Shown here one piece after another: positions 51,424 through 60,900 of a stretch of 64,000 nucleotides of DNA; the stretch's first letter is position 1, and every line of letters begins with the position of its first letter. A program made the translations under genes and the position numbers. The stretch is from assembly GCA_964588325.1 (NCBI GenBank), contig CAZPOR010000009.1, positions 1 through 64,000 on the forward strand, given 5' to 3'. This DNA comes from Thiovibrio sp964588325 (GTDB taxonomy: Bacteria > Desulfobacterota > Desulfobulbia > Desulfobulbales > Desulfurivibrionaceae). The notes under the pieces are model-generated. The model had not been told where the DNA came from. It saw only the letters and a program-made list of their open reading frames with translations, and ran no database searches.

Positions 51424-54075
51424 ATGAAATCGGGAAGCCGTTTAGAACGGATTTTAACATCAGGAGAGTTCGCCGTCACCGGCGAGCTGGGACCGCCCAA
51501 AAACGGCAATGCCGAACATGTCCGGGAAAAGGCGCGGCTGCTCAAGGGAAGTGTTGACGCCGTCAATATCACCGACTGCCAGACCGCCATTGTCCGCATG
51601 TCCAGCATCAGCGCTGGTCTGCTGACCCTGGCCGAGGGGGTGGAGCCGGTCATCCAGATGACCTGCCGCGACCGGAACCGGATCGGGATGCAGAGCGATA
51701 TCCTCGGCGCTGCCGCCCTGGGGCTCAAGAACCTGCTCTGCCTCACCGGCGACCATCAGAAGTTCGGCAACCATCCCGGCTCCAAAGGCGTCTTTGACAT
51801 GGACTCCATCCAGTTGCTCGGGATGGTCAAAACCATGCGGGATGAGAAGAAATTCCAGTGCGGCGAACCGATCAAGTCGCACGAGCCCAAGCTGTTTCTC
51901 GGCGCTGCGGCAAATCCGTTTGCCGGGCCGTCCGAGCAGTTCCGGGCCGCGCGGCTGGCAAAAAAAGTCGCTAATGGCGCTGATTTTGTCCAGACCCAGA
52001 TTATTTACAATGTGGAGCGTTTTGCCAGGTTCATGCAAGCGGTCCGCGATCTCGGCCTCCATAACAAGGTTCATATCCTGGCCGGGGTCACCCCGCCGAA
52101 ATCCGTGGGCATGGCCCGTTACATGAAGAGCTCCGTGCCGGGCATGGATGTCACCGATGAGGTGATCAAGCGGATGCAAGGGGCAAAGGACAAGGAAGAC
52201 GAGGGTATCAACATTTGTGTGGATATCATCCGTCAGGTCCGGGAGATAGAAGGGGTGGCCGGAGTGCATATCATGGCCATTGAATGGGAGAGCGCTGTCC
52301 CGGAGATTGTCAGCCGGGCAGGACTCGCCGCCCGCCCGGTCTTTGCCGACGAGCCTGTAGCCCTTGCTGCGCCGGTTTCGGCAATCGAGATCCGGACCGC
52401 GGCGGCCGGAAGTGAGGAAAGTGATGCTGTCCTGGCGGCAGCCAAGGTTGAGGCAGAAAAAATTATCGCCGCAGCCAAGGCGGAAGCCGCCCAGTACCGT
52501 GCGTCAGCCACAAGTGGCGGGAGCGGAACCGGTGCGGTTGATCAGGCAAGGATTGAAATAGATGAAGCAGGAGAGGATGCGATGAACGAAAAAGAACGTC
52601 AAATGGCGCTTGAGTCGGTACGCCTCGGTCTTGATGCGCTGAAAAAGGCCTACGGCTTGTCGGACGAGCAGTTTGATGCGTTGGTGAAATTTGCCGGCGC
52701 CGAGGCTATTCTCAAGCGCGAGCCCGTGCTCGCTGTTCCTGCTTCTCCGGCATCAGCCCCAGTTGCTCCGGCAGCTCCGGCAGCTCCGGCTGCACCTGCA
52801 CCGGTGCAGGACGAGAGTGCGGCCAAAAAAGCCGTTGAGGCTGCGGCTGCGGATGAGGCCAAAAAGGCTGAAGCAGCCAAGAAGGCTGCGGCCGACAAGG
52901 CTGCGGCTGAGGCTAAGAGTGCCGAAGCGGCGAAAAAGGCAGCAGAGGCTGCGGCAGCCGATGAGGCGAAAAAGGCGGAAGCCGCCAAGAAAGCCGCCGC
53001 TGACAAGGCTGCGGAAGCGGCCAAGAAACCTGCCGCACCCGAGGCGAAGAAGGTTGCCCCGGCAGCTTCCGCCGCTGCGGTTGGTGCAACTGAGCTCGCC
53101 TTGGAAAAAACGCCCCTGAACGAACGGGCCGCCAAGGTTCCCGAAGCATCCTACAAGCAGGCATACACCGGAGCCATCCGTCAGACCGTTTTGGGCGACG
53201 GGGCAAGCGGCATCACGGTGGGCGGGGCAAACACCCTGTCGTTCCACCTGTTTGAGGGCTCCATGGGCAACGCTCCCAAGATCGCCTTTGACGTGCTTGA
53301 CGTGAAACCCGATGAATGGCCGGATTCCCTGGCCCGCCACTATCAGGATGTTTTGGACAATCCTGTGGCCTGGGCCCAGAAATGCGTCAAGGAATACGGC
53401 GCCGACGCCATCTGCATCTCCATGGTCTCCACCGACCCCAACGGCCTGAACCGGCCGGCAGGGGAGGCGGCAAAAGCCGCGGCCGAGGTGGTGAAGAGCA
53501 TCGAGGTGCCGGTCATTGTATGGGGCTGCGGCAACGGCGAAAAGGACACGGAAACCCTGCGGGAGATCACCTCGCTCATCGGCGACAAGAAGGTGTGTCT
53601 GGCTCCGCTCTCCGACAGCAACTACCGCGCCATCGGCGCCACGGCCATGGCCTTCCAGTATCCCATGGTCGCTGCTTCGCCCATTGACGTCAACCTGGCC
53701 AAGCAGCTCAACATTCTGCTTGAGAACCTCGGGGTCTCCCTGGATTCCGTGCTGATCGACCCCTCCATTGGCGCGCTGGGCTACGGTATCGAATACACCT
53801 ACTCGGTCATGGAGCGGATCCGTCTCGCCGCCCTTACCCAGAAGGACGAGAAGCTGCAGGTGCCCTTTATCTGCAATCTGGGCCGCGAGGTCTGGAAAGC
53901 CAAGGAATGCCGGTTGCCCAGCGACGAGATGATCGGCGATCAGGAAACCCGGGGCATCCTCATGGAGGCCATCACCGCTTCCTGCATGCTGATGGCAGGC
54001 GGCGAGTTGATGATCATGCGGCATCCGAGAGCGGTATCCCTGACTAAGTCGCTGATCAACGGACTCATGGGTTAA
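51424..54075 (+). CDS. fusion of methylenetetrahydrofolate reductase (MetF) and corrinoid protein small subunit (AcsD)
   Basis: 883 residues in one uninterrupted frame. Residues ~1-300 are MetF-like, with FAVTGELGPPKNGN, NITDCQTAIVRMS and LCLTGDHQKFGNHPGS. After a short helix-rich piece (~330-450) comes an Ala/Lys/Glu linker (~450-555) built on a near-perfect 23-residue unit occurring twice (DNA at 52837-52905 and 52945-53013). Residues ~560-883 are AcsD/CdhD, the small corrinoid iron-sulfur subunit: DGASGITVGGANTLSFHLFE, KCVKEYGADAICISMVSTD, and DPSIGALGYGIEYTYSVMER. An internal ATG at 52582 has a strong ribosome site (caggagagg), so a separate 497-residue AcsD form may also be made. The usual MetV partner of MetF is not present. 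Neighbours are acsA and acsB. Confidence 0.9.
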   Translation: MKSGSRLERILTSGEFAVTGELGPPKNGNAEHVREKARLLKGSVDAVNITDCQTAIVRMSSISAGLLTLAEGVEPVIQMTCRDRNRIGMQSDILGAAALGLKNLLCLTGDHQKFGNHPGSKGVFDMDSIQLLGMVKTMRDEKKFQCGEPIKSHEPKLFLGAAANPFAGPSEQFRAARLAKKVANGADFVQTQIIYNVERFARFMQAVRDLGLHNKVHILAGVTPPKSVGMARYMKSSVPGMDVTDEVIKRMQGAKDKEDEGINICVDIIRQVREIEGVAGVHIMAIEWESAVPEIVSRAGLAARPVFADEPVALAAPVSAIEIRTAAAGSEESDAVLAAAKVEAEKIIAAAKAEAAQYRASATSGGSGTGAVDQARIEIDEAGEDAMNEKERQMALESVRLGLDALKKAYGLSDEQFDALVKFAGAEAILKREPVLAVPASPASAPVAPAAPAAPAAPAPVQDESAAKKAVEAAAADEAKKAEAAKKAAADKAAAEAKSAEAAKKAAEAAAADEAKKAEAAKKAAADKAAEAAKKPAAPEAKKVAPAASAAAVGATELALEKTPLNERAAKVPEASYKQAYTGAIRQTVLGDGASGITVGGANTLSFHLFEGSMGNAPKIAFDVLDVKPDEWPDSLARHYQDVLDNPVAWAQKCVKEYGADAICISMVSTDPNGLNRPAGEAAKAAAEVVKSIEVPVIVWGCGNGEKDTETLREITSLIGDKKVCLAPLSDSNYRAIGATAMAFQYPMVAASPIDVNLAKQLNILLENLGVSLDSVLIDPSIGALGYGIEYTYSVMERIRLAALTQKDEKLQVPFICNLGREVWKAKECRLPSDEMIGDQETRGILMEAITASCMLMAGGELMIMRHPRAVSLTKSLINGLMG
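52569..52584 (+). promoter_or_regulatory. internal ribosome site and ATG inside the MetF-AcsD gene
   Basis: caggagagg (52569-52577) stands five bases before an in-frame ATG (52582), codon 387 of the fusion, beginning MNEKERQMALESV. It looks like the former start of a separate gene and could still initiate a short AcsD product. Confidence 0.5.
52837..53013 (+). repeat. duplicated Ala/Lys coding unit in the fusion linker
   Basis: Two 69-bp units (52837-52905 and 52945-53013) encode the same 23 residues, built on AAAADEAKKAEAAKK, spaced 108 bp start to start. Several codons differ synonymously, so the duplication is not recent or protein sequence is maintained. Confidence 0.75.
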
Positions 54076-54131
54076 GTTGCTAAAATTGTGCATTCATTGC
54101 TTCTAATGCTGAAAAGCCTCACAGAGTTAAA

Positions 54132-54165
54132 GCTGAGTTGAGCAGCCTGGCTGCTCAAACGAAAC
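54132..54165 (+). repeat. repeated hairpin element, copy B (acsB leader)
   Basis: gctgagttgagcagcctg then gctgctcaaacgaaac. Here ttgagcagc and gctgctcaa form a perfect 9-bp stem with a 3-nt loop. It shares about 30 bases with the copy after fhs (45606-45636). It lies 34 bp before the acsB start; no terminator U tract follows. Confidence 0.55.
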
Positions 54166-54198
54166 TTATGCCCTTTGGGTTAAAGAGGAGATTACCAA

Positions 54199-56403
54199 AT
54201 GTCTAAGATCATCTGTTCAGCCGCCATCCGCGGGGCTCACAAGATTGTTGATATGGCGGAAGCGAAGTTCGAGGAGGTTCTCAAGAAGTACGGCCCCGAA
54301 CAGGAGGTGCACTTCCCGAACACCGCTTATTTCCTGCCGATCATTTACAGTATGCTGGGCGCCAAGGTGCAGAATCTGGGCGACATGAAGGATATCTTCA
54401 AGGAATGCCGCACCCTGCTGCCGGAACAGGTGAGCGAGAACATCTGGCTGCCATATCTCGCCCCGGCCCTTGATGCGGGCATGGCCACCTTCTTTGCCGA
54501 GGAGATGTACGAGGCCATCCGGTATCTCGAAACCCCGGATTTCTACACCAAGACCGAGGATCCGCTGGAGAACAATATCTGGCTGGGCGCTGCCGATGAC
54601 GTCATCTTCCGCAAACGCGGCGTTGAGTTCGTTGACGGCACGGCGCCCGGTTTTGCCGCGATCATGGGCACCCCGGAGGATAGCGCCACGGCGGCCAAGA
54701 TCGCCCTGGAGCTCCAGGAGAAGAACCTCTACATCTTCATGCACGACCAGTCCAACGGCAAGAACATGGCCGAGAAGCTGGTGGAACAGAAGGTGCAGGT
54801 GGGCTGGAACACCCGTCTGGTGCCCTTTGGCAAGTCCTACACCTCGGCGGTCTTCGCCATCGGCTTTGCCTGCCGCGTGGCCATGGCCTTCGGCGGCATC
54901 AAGCCCGGCGATTACAAGGGCAACCTGATCTACAACAAGGACCGGACCTTCGCTTTTGTCATGGCCTTTGGCCCGGTGTCTGACGAATGGTACGCCAACG
55001 CGGCAGGCGCCATCAACTGGGGCTTCCCGACCATCTCCGACTACGACATTCCCGAGGTGCTGCCCACCGGGATCTGCACCTACGAGCACGTGGTCAGCCG
55101 CGTGCCCCACGAGGAGATCGTTCAGAAGGCCATCGAGGTGCGCGGGCTGAAGGTCAACGTCACCAAGATCGATATCCCCCTGTCCTTTGGCCCGGCCTTT
55201 GAGGGCGAGCGTATCCGTAAGGACGATCTGTTCATGGAATGCGGTGGCGGCAGGACCTCGGGGGTCGAGGTGCTGGTGTCCAAGGATATGTCCGAGGTCG
55301 AGGACGGCAAGGTCACCATCGAAGGGCCGGATATCAAGGATCTCAAGGTGGGCCAGAACGTGCCCCTTGGCATCCTGGTCGAGGTTGCCGGCCGCGGCAT
55401 GCAGTCGGACTTCGAGCCCATCCTCGAACGCCAGTTCCATCACCTGATTAACTACATTCAAGGCATCATGCATATGGGCCAGCGGAACATCATGTGGCTC
55501 CGGATCGGCAAGGCTGCGGTGGAAAAGGGCTTTTCCTTCACCCACATCGGCAAGGTGCTGCACGGCAAGCTGCATCAGGAATTCGGCGCCATTGTCGACA
55601 AGATCCAGGTCAAGATATACACCGATCTCGATAAGGTGGAAGAGGTGCAGGAGCTTGCCCGCAAGGTCTACGCCGAGCGCGACGAGCGTCTGGGCTCCAT
55701 GACCGACGAGACCGAGGAGGTCTTCTACTCCTGCACCCTGTGCCAGTCCTTTGCCCCGAGCCATGTCTGCGTCATCACCCCGGAGCGGATCGGCATGTGC
55801 GGCGCGTATAACTGGCTGGACGGCAAGGCCTCTTACCAGATCAACCCCACCGGGCCCAACCAGCCGATCCAGAAAGGCGACTGCCTGGATGAGAAGCTCG
55901 GCCGTTTCAAGGGCATCAATGATTTTGTCGATCAGACCTCTCGCGGGGCCGTAACCGATCTTGCTCTGTATTCCCTGATGAACAGCCCGATGACCGCCTG
56001 CGGCTGTTTCGAGGCCATTGCCGCCATGCTGCCCCAGTGCAACGGGATCATGGTGGTCAACCGCGACTACAGCGGCATGACCCCTTCCGGCATGAAGTTT
56101 ACCTCCCTGGCCGGTATGGCCGGCGGTGGCGCGCAGACTCCTGGTTTCATCGGAGTTTCCAAGCATTTCATGACCAGCCCCAAGCTCTTTGTCGCCGAGG
56201 GCGGCCTCAAGCGCATGGTTTGGCTGCCCAAGATGATGAAGGAAGAGATCAAGGACAAACTCATCGAGCGGTGCAAGGAAATCGGCATGCCGGAGTTTTA
56301 CGACATGATCGCCACCGAGGAGAACGGCACCACTGAAGAGGAAATCCTCGCCTTCATGAAGAAGGTCGGGCATCCGGCTCTTGAGATGGAAGCGATTGTT
56401 TGA
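54199..56403 (+). CDS. acsB: acetyl-CoA synthase, CODH/ACS subunit beta
   Basis: 734 residues, the full bacterial length with the N-terminal CODH-binding domain. The ATG follows aaagaggagat. It joins CO, a methyl group from the corrinoid protein and CoA. The A-cluster ligands are complete: Cys512, Cys515, Cys524 and Cys534 (SCTLCQSF, HVCVITPE, GMCGAYN) for the [4Fe-4S] part, and the Cys601-Gly-Cys603 pair (ACGCFEA) for the distal nickel. The 89-residue spacing from Cys512 to Cys601 equals that between Cys506 and Cys595 of the Moorella enzyme. It lies 123 bp after the fusion gene and 68 bp before acsC. Confidence 0.98.
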   Translation: MSKIICSAAIRGAHKIVDMAEAKFEEVLKKYGPEQEVHFPNTAYFLPIIYSMLGAKVQNLGDMKDIFKECRTLLPEQVSENIWLPYLAPALDAGMATFFAEEMYEAIRYLETPDFYTKTEDPLENNIWLGAADDVIFRKRGVEFVDGTAPGFAAIMGTPEDSATAAKIALELQEKNLYIFMHDQSNGKNMAEKLVEQKVQVGWNTRLVPFGKSYTSAVFAIGFACRVAMAFGGIKPGDYKGNLIYNKDRTFAFVMAFGPVSDEWYANAAGAINWGFPTISDYDIPEVLPTGICTYEHVVSRVPHEEIVQKAIEVRGLKVNVTKIDIPLSFGPAFEGERIRKDDLFMECGGGRTSGVEVLVSKDMSEVEDGKVTIEGPDIKDLKVGQNVPLGILVEVAGRGMQSDFEPILERQFHHLINYIQGIMHMGQRNIMWLRIGKAAVEKGFSFTHIGKVLHGKLHQEFGAIVDKIQVKIYTDLDKVEEVQELARKVYAERDERLGSMTDETEEVFYSCTLCQSFAPSHVCVITPERIGMCGAYNWLDGKASYQINPTGPNQPIQKGDCLDEKLGRFKGINDFVDQTSRGAVTDLALYSLMNSPMTACGCFEAIAAMLPQCNGIMVVNRDYSGMTPSGMKFTSLAGMAGGGAQTPGFIGVSKHFMTSPKLFVAEGGLKRMVWLPKMMKEEIKDKLIERCKEIGMPEFYDMIATEENGTTEEEILAFMKKVGHPALEMEAIV

Positions 56404-56415
56404 TTTTTAGATATG

Positions 56416-56443
56416 AGCTGTCAGCGATCAGCTATCAGCGATA
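56416..56443 (+). repeat. short tandem repeat between acsB and acsC
   Basis: Two 14-bp units, agctgtcagcgatc and agctatcagcgata, differ at two positions. They lie between the acsB stop and the acsC ribosome site; no function is evident. Confidence 0.6.
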
Positions 56444-56471
56444 CGATTCGATATAACGGAGGAACAGACAG

Positions 56472-57827
56472 ATGGCTTTAACAGGTATTCAAATCCTCAA
56501 AATGCTTCCCAAGAAGAACTGTGGGGAGTGCGGCATCCCTACCTGTCTCGCCTTTGCCATGAAGGTGGCAGCCGGACAAACGGAAATCGGCGAATGTCCC
56601 TATGTGAGCGATGAAGTCAAGGAGCAGATCGGCGAAGCCTCCGCCCCCCCGATCCGGACCATTAAAATCGGTTCCGGCGACAGCGCCTATGCCACCGGCG
56701 GTGAGACCTGCCTGTTCCGCCATGAAAAACGTTTTGAGAACCCCACCGGTATCGCGGTGCTGGTCACCACCGATATGAGCGAGGCCGATGTCGATGGCCG
56801 CATCAACCGGTTCAAGACCCTCCGCTACGAGCGGGTCGGCGTTCTGCTCAAGGCTGAATTGATCGCGATCAAGGACACCAAGGGCGACAGCGCTGCCTTT
56901 ACCGCCCTGACCAAGAGGGTGCTGGACAACGCTGCCGATGCCGGCATCATCCTGATGAGCGACAAGGCTGACAATCTCAAGGCTGCCGCGGCTGCCTGCG
57001 GCGAGCGCAAACCCCTGCTCTACGCCGCCACCGCTGACAATGCCGAGGCCATGGCCGCTGTGGCAAAAGAGACCGGCTGTGCTCTGGTTGCCAAGGGAAC
57101 CAATCTCGATGACACCGTGGCGGTTTCCGAGAAGCTGCTTGCCGCCGGGCTCAAGGATTTGATGCTCGACTCCGGAGCCCGTACGGTCCGCGCTGCCCTG
57201 GAAGACAGCGTGGTGGGGCGGCGTTCCGCCATCCGCTCCAAGTTCAAGCCCCTGGGCTTTCCGACCATCACCTTTCCCTGCGAGATCTCCGCCGATCCGC
57301 TGATGGAGGCCATGGTCGCCTCGGTGCTCATTGCCAAATACGCCGGTATCGTTGTGCTTTCCGACCTGCAGGGCGATATCCTCTTCCCGCTCCTGCTGGA
57401 GAGGCTGAACATCTTCACCGATCCGCAGCGCCCTATGGTGGTGCAGGAAGACGTGTACAACATCAACGGCCCCACCGAGGATTCGCCGGTGCTCATTACC
57501 TGCAACTTCTCGCTTACCTACTTCATCGTTTCCGGCGAGATCGAGGGGAGCAAGGTACCTTCCTGGCTGCTGATCAAGGACACCGAGGGCCTTTCCGTCC
57601 TCACCGCCTGGGCGGCCGGCAAGTTCGGCGCGGATATGATCGCGGCGTTCATGAAAAAATCCGGGATCGAGTCCAAGGTAAAGCACCGCGAGCTCATTAT
57701 CCCCGGCTATCTTGCTTCCATGAAGGGCGAGCTTGAGGAAGAGCTGGCCGGGTGGACCATTACCATCGGCCCCCGTGAGGCCGGGCATCTGCCCGCCTTC
57801 CTGAAGGAATGGAAGCCCGCGGCATAA
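56472..57827 (+). CDS. acsC: corrinoid iron-sulfur protein large subunit
   Basis: 451 residues. The ATG follows ggaggaacagacag. The N-terminal [4Fe-4S] domain has CGECGIPTCLAFAMK with a fourth cysteine in IGECPYV, as in AcsC/CdhE; the TIM-barrel and cobalamin-binding parts follow (LVTTDMSEADVDGRINRF, FPTITFPCEISADPL, and the C-terminal ITIGPREAGHLPAFL). With the AcsD domain of the fusion protein it carries the methyl group on cobalamin from methyl-tetrahydrofolate to AcsB. The methyltransferase gene acsE is not next to it. No cobalamin riboswitch is seen upstream. Confidence 0.97.
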   Translation: MALTGIQILKMLPKKNCGECGIPTCLAFAMKVAAGQTEIGECPYVSDEVKEQIGEASAPPIRTIKIGSGDSAYATGGETCLFRHEKRFENPTGIAVLVTTDMSEADVDGRINRFKTLRYERVGVLLKAELIAIKDTKGDSAAFTALTKRVLDNAADAGIILMSDKADNLKAAAAACGERKPLLYAATADNAEAMAAVAKETGCALVAKGTNLDDTVAVSEKLLAAGLKDLMLDSGARTVRAALEDSVVGRRSAIRSKFKPLGFPTITFPCEISADPLMEAMVASVLIAKYAGIVVLSDLQGDILFPLLLERLNIFTDPQRPMVVQEDVYNINGPTEDSPVLITCNFSLTYFIVSGEIEGSKVPSWLLIKDTEGLSVLTAWAAGKFGADMIAAFMKKSGIESKVKHRELIIPGYLASMKGELEEELAGWTITIGPREAGHLPAFLKEWKPAA

Positions 57828-57904
57828 CGCGAGTTGCATATTCATCGGCTTACAGAGTTTTTCGTGCGGCCGTAACATAACCTTACACACCGACTGAACC
57901 GGCT

Positions 57905-60900
57905 ATGAATATCACAATCAACGGTTATGAAATTGTTGCCGAGGAAGGGATCACCATCCTGGAAGCGGCAAAGCGGGCGGATATCCATATTCCGACCCTG
58001 TGCTACGTGAACAAGGGGACCTCGGACATCCCGTGCGGAATCTGTGTTGTCAGCGTGGAAGGGATGGAAGAGCCGGTGCGCTCCTGCATCACCCCGATAC
58101 AAGAAGGGATGCGGATCACCACCGAATCCAAGGAGCTGCAAGCCAAGCGCGCCGAACGCATGACCCTGCTGATGGAAACCCATTTCGGCGACTGCAAGGC
58201 TCCCTGCAACCTTACCTGTCCCGGGCAGATCAACGTGCAGGGCTACATCGCCCATGTGGCCAAGGGCCAGTACGAAGAGGCCCTGCGTCTGGTCATGGAG
58301 CGCAACCCCTTTCCCTTTTCCGTGGGCAGGGTGTGTCCCCGGTTCTGCGAAACCCGTTGCCGCCGGATTCTCGTTGATGAGCCGGTGTCCATCAACCATC
58401 TCAAGCGTTTTGTCGCCGACTGGTGCATGGCGCACAAGATCGATCTGCGCATTCCCCGCGACCCTGCCACCGGCAAGAAGATCGCCGTTATCGGCGGCGG
58501 GCCTTCCGGTATGACCGGCGCCTACTATCTGGCGCGCAAGGGCCACGATGTCACGGTGTTTGAGTCCGCCTCCAAGCTCGGCGGCATGCTGCGCTACGGC
58601 ATTCCCGACTACAAGATTCCCCAGGATGTGCTGGATTACGAGATCAGCACCATTCTGCGCATGGGGATCAATGTCCGCTTAAGCCAGAAATGGGGCGAGG
58701 ATTTCACCCTGCAATCCCTCAAGGAGCAAGGCTACGAAGCAATCCTCATCGCCACCGGCACCCCGGTGGACGAGCGCCTCGATGTCCCTGGCTGCGCCCT
58801 GCCCAAGGTCATCCCGGCCACGAAATTCCTGCGGGATATGTCCGAGGGCAAAGGGGGCAATTACGGCCGCTCCGCCGTGGTGTTCGGCGGCAACAATGTG
58901 GCCATGGAGGTTGCCCGCTCCCTGTTGCGCAAGGAAGTCGGCCAGGTAACAATCATCTATCCCCGGGCCCAGACCGAAATGCCGGCCAACCAGCGCAATA
59001 TCCGGGTGGCGGAAAAAGAGGGCGTGCAATTTCTGCTCATGGCCGCGCCGGTGAATTTCAGCGATACCGACAACGGCATCAGCGTGCAGTTGATCCGGAC
59101 CAAGCTCGGCGAACCCGACGATAAAGGAATCCGCTACCCTGAAGCGATCCCTAATTCCACGGTGAATATCAAGGCCGATACCGTCATTGTCGCCCAGGGG
59201 TTGAGCGCCTGCCATGAGAAATTTGACGGCGGCGAACTGGAAGCCTCTCTGGAACTGACCCCGAAATACAATATCAAGGCCAACCCGAGAACCTCGCTGA
59301 CCAACCATCCCGGCATCTACGCGGCCGGCGATGTGACCAGCGGCCCTCGTTCGGTGATCCAGGCCGTGGTCGCGGCCCGGCGGGCGGCGGAGAACATCCA
59401 TGCCCAGGTCATGGGCATCACCAAGACCGTGGCCGAGAGCCGCTTCAATTTTACCCGGGGCAAGGGCTTTGACGATGTGGATCTCCGCAATTTTGAGGGG
59501 ATCAACATCAAGCTGCGCGAGAAGATGCCCACCCGGCCGCCTCAGATCGCGACCCAGGATTTCAGCGAGATCAAGCTCGGCTTTTCCGAGCAGATGGCGA
59601 TCACCGAGGCCAAGCGTTGCCTTTCCTGCGGCTGCCGCGCTTACGACCGCTGTGATCTCAAGAAAGTGGCTACTGATCTCGGTCTCGACCCAACCCGCAC
59701 CGGCATGGCGGCAAAGCCCGTCTATACCGAAAAGATCAACCATCCCATGATTCAGGTGGACTTGAACAAGTGCATCTACTGCAAGCGTTGCCAGAACAGT
59801 TGCGAATACAATGCCCTGGAAATCAGCGCCGATGATGTCGATGGCAAGGGGAGGCCGGTTGGTCTGCGTTTCAAGTTCAAGGAAAACTGTGTCAACTGCG
59901 GCGCCTGCGTGGATAATTGTTCCACCGGGGCGCTGAACAAGAAAGACGCATTGGTGCCGGTGGTCAACGAGGATATCCGCGAGGTGCGTTCCACCTGCCC
60001 GTACTGCGGAGCAGGCTGTCAGATCATCCTCAAGGTCAAGGGCAATACCCTGATGGAGGTCACGGCTGATCCTGACCTGGCGCCCAATTACGGGGCGCTG
60101 TGCGTCAAGGGGAGATTCGGGCATAATTTTGTCCAGCACAAGGACCGTCTGACCAAACCTTTGGTGCGCCGGGGCTCCCAGTTGGTGGAGACAAGCTGGG
60201 AAGACGCCCTCAATGTGGTGGCCAAGCGGTTCTTCGATATCAAGGCCATGTACGGGCCGGATTCCATTTCCGGTTTCAGTTGCGCCCGGGCGAGCAACGA
60301 AGAAAACTACCTGATGCAAAAATTCATGCGGACAGCGATCGGAACGAATAATATCGATCACTGCGCCCGACTCTGACACGCTCCCACGGTGGCCAGTTTG
60401 GCCCTCACCTTCGGCAGCGGCGCAATGACCAATTCCATTGCGGATACAAAGAAAACCGATCTCTTCTTCATGGTCGGCAGCAACCCGGACACCAGCCATC
60501 CCACCATTGGCCTGCGCATTCACCAGGCCGTGACCCGGGGAGCGAAACTGATCGTGGTGGATCCCCGCCGCACCAAGCTGGCCGAGCGGGCCGATCTCTG
60601 GCTGCGCATCCAGCCGGGCACCGATGTCGCCTTTTTAAACGGGATGATGCAGGTCATTCTCGAGGAAGAGCTCTGGGACAAGAAGTTCGTCGAGGAGCGC
60701 ACCGAGGATTTTGACGAGCTCACTCGGTTGGTCAAGAAATACACCCCGGAGATGGTGGAAAAGATCACCGGCATCAAGGAAGACCAACTGCGTCAGGCCG
60801 CCAGGATGTATGCGGCGGAGGGCAGGAACGCTGCTTTCTGGGGCATGGGCATCACCCACTACGTCACCGGCACGGACCGGGTGAAGTCCATCGCCAACCT

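Noticed and set aside
54217..56373. 718-codon minus-strand frame opposite acsB
   Set aside because: Shadow of acsB; no family match and the acsB product is complete and functional-looking.
56404..56471. Cobalamin riboswitch before acsC
   Set aside because: The interval is only 68 bp and shows no B12-box-like GCCACTG sequence or large fold.
60374..60376. Stop codon splitting the formate dehydrogenase, suggesting a pseudogene or frameshift
   Set aside because: It is in the exact selenocysteine position of the FdhA active site, reading continues in the same frame, and a SECIS-like hairpin follows.
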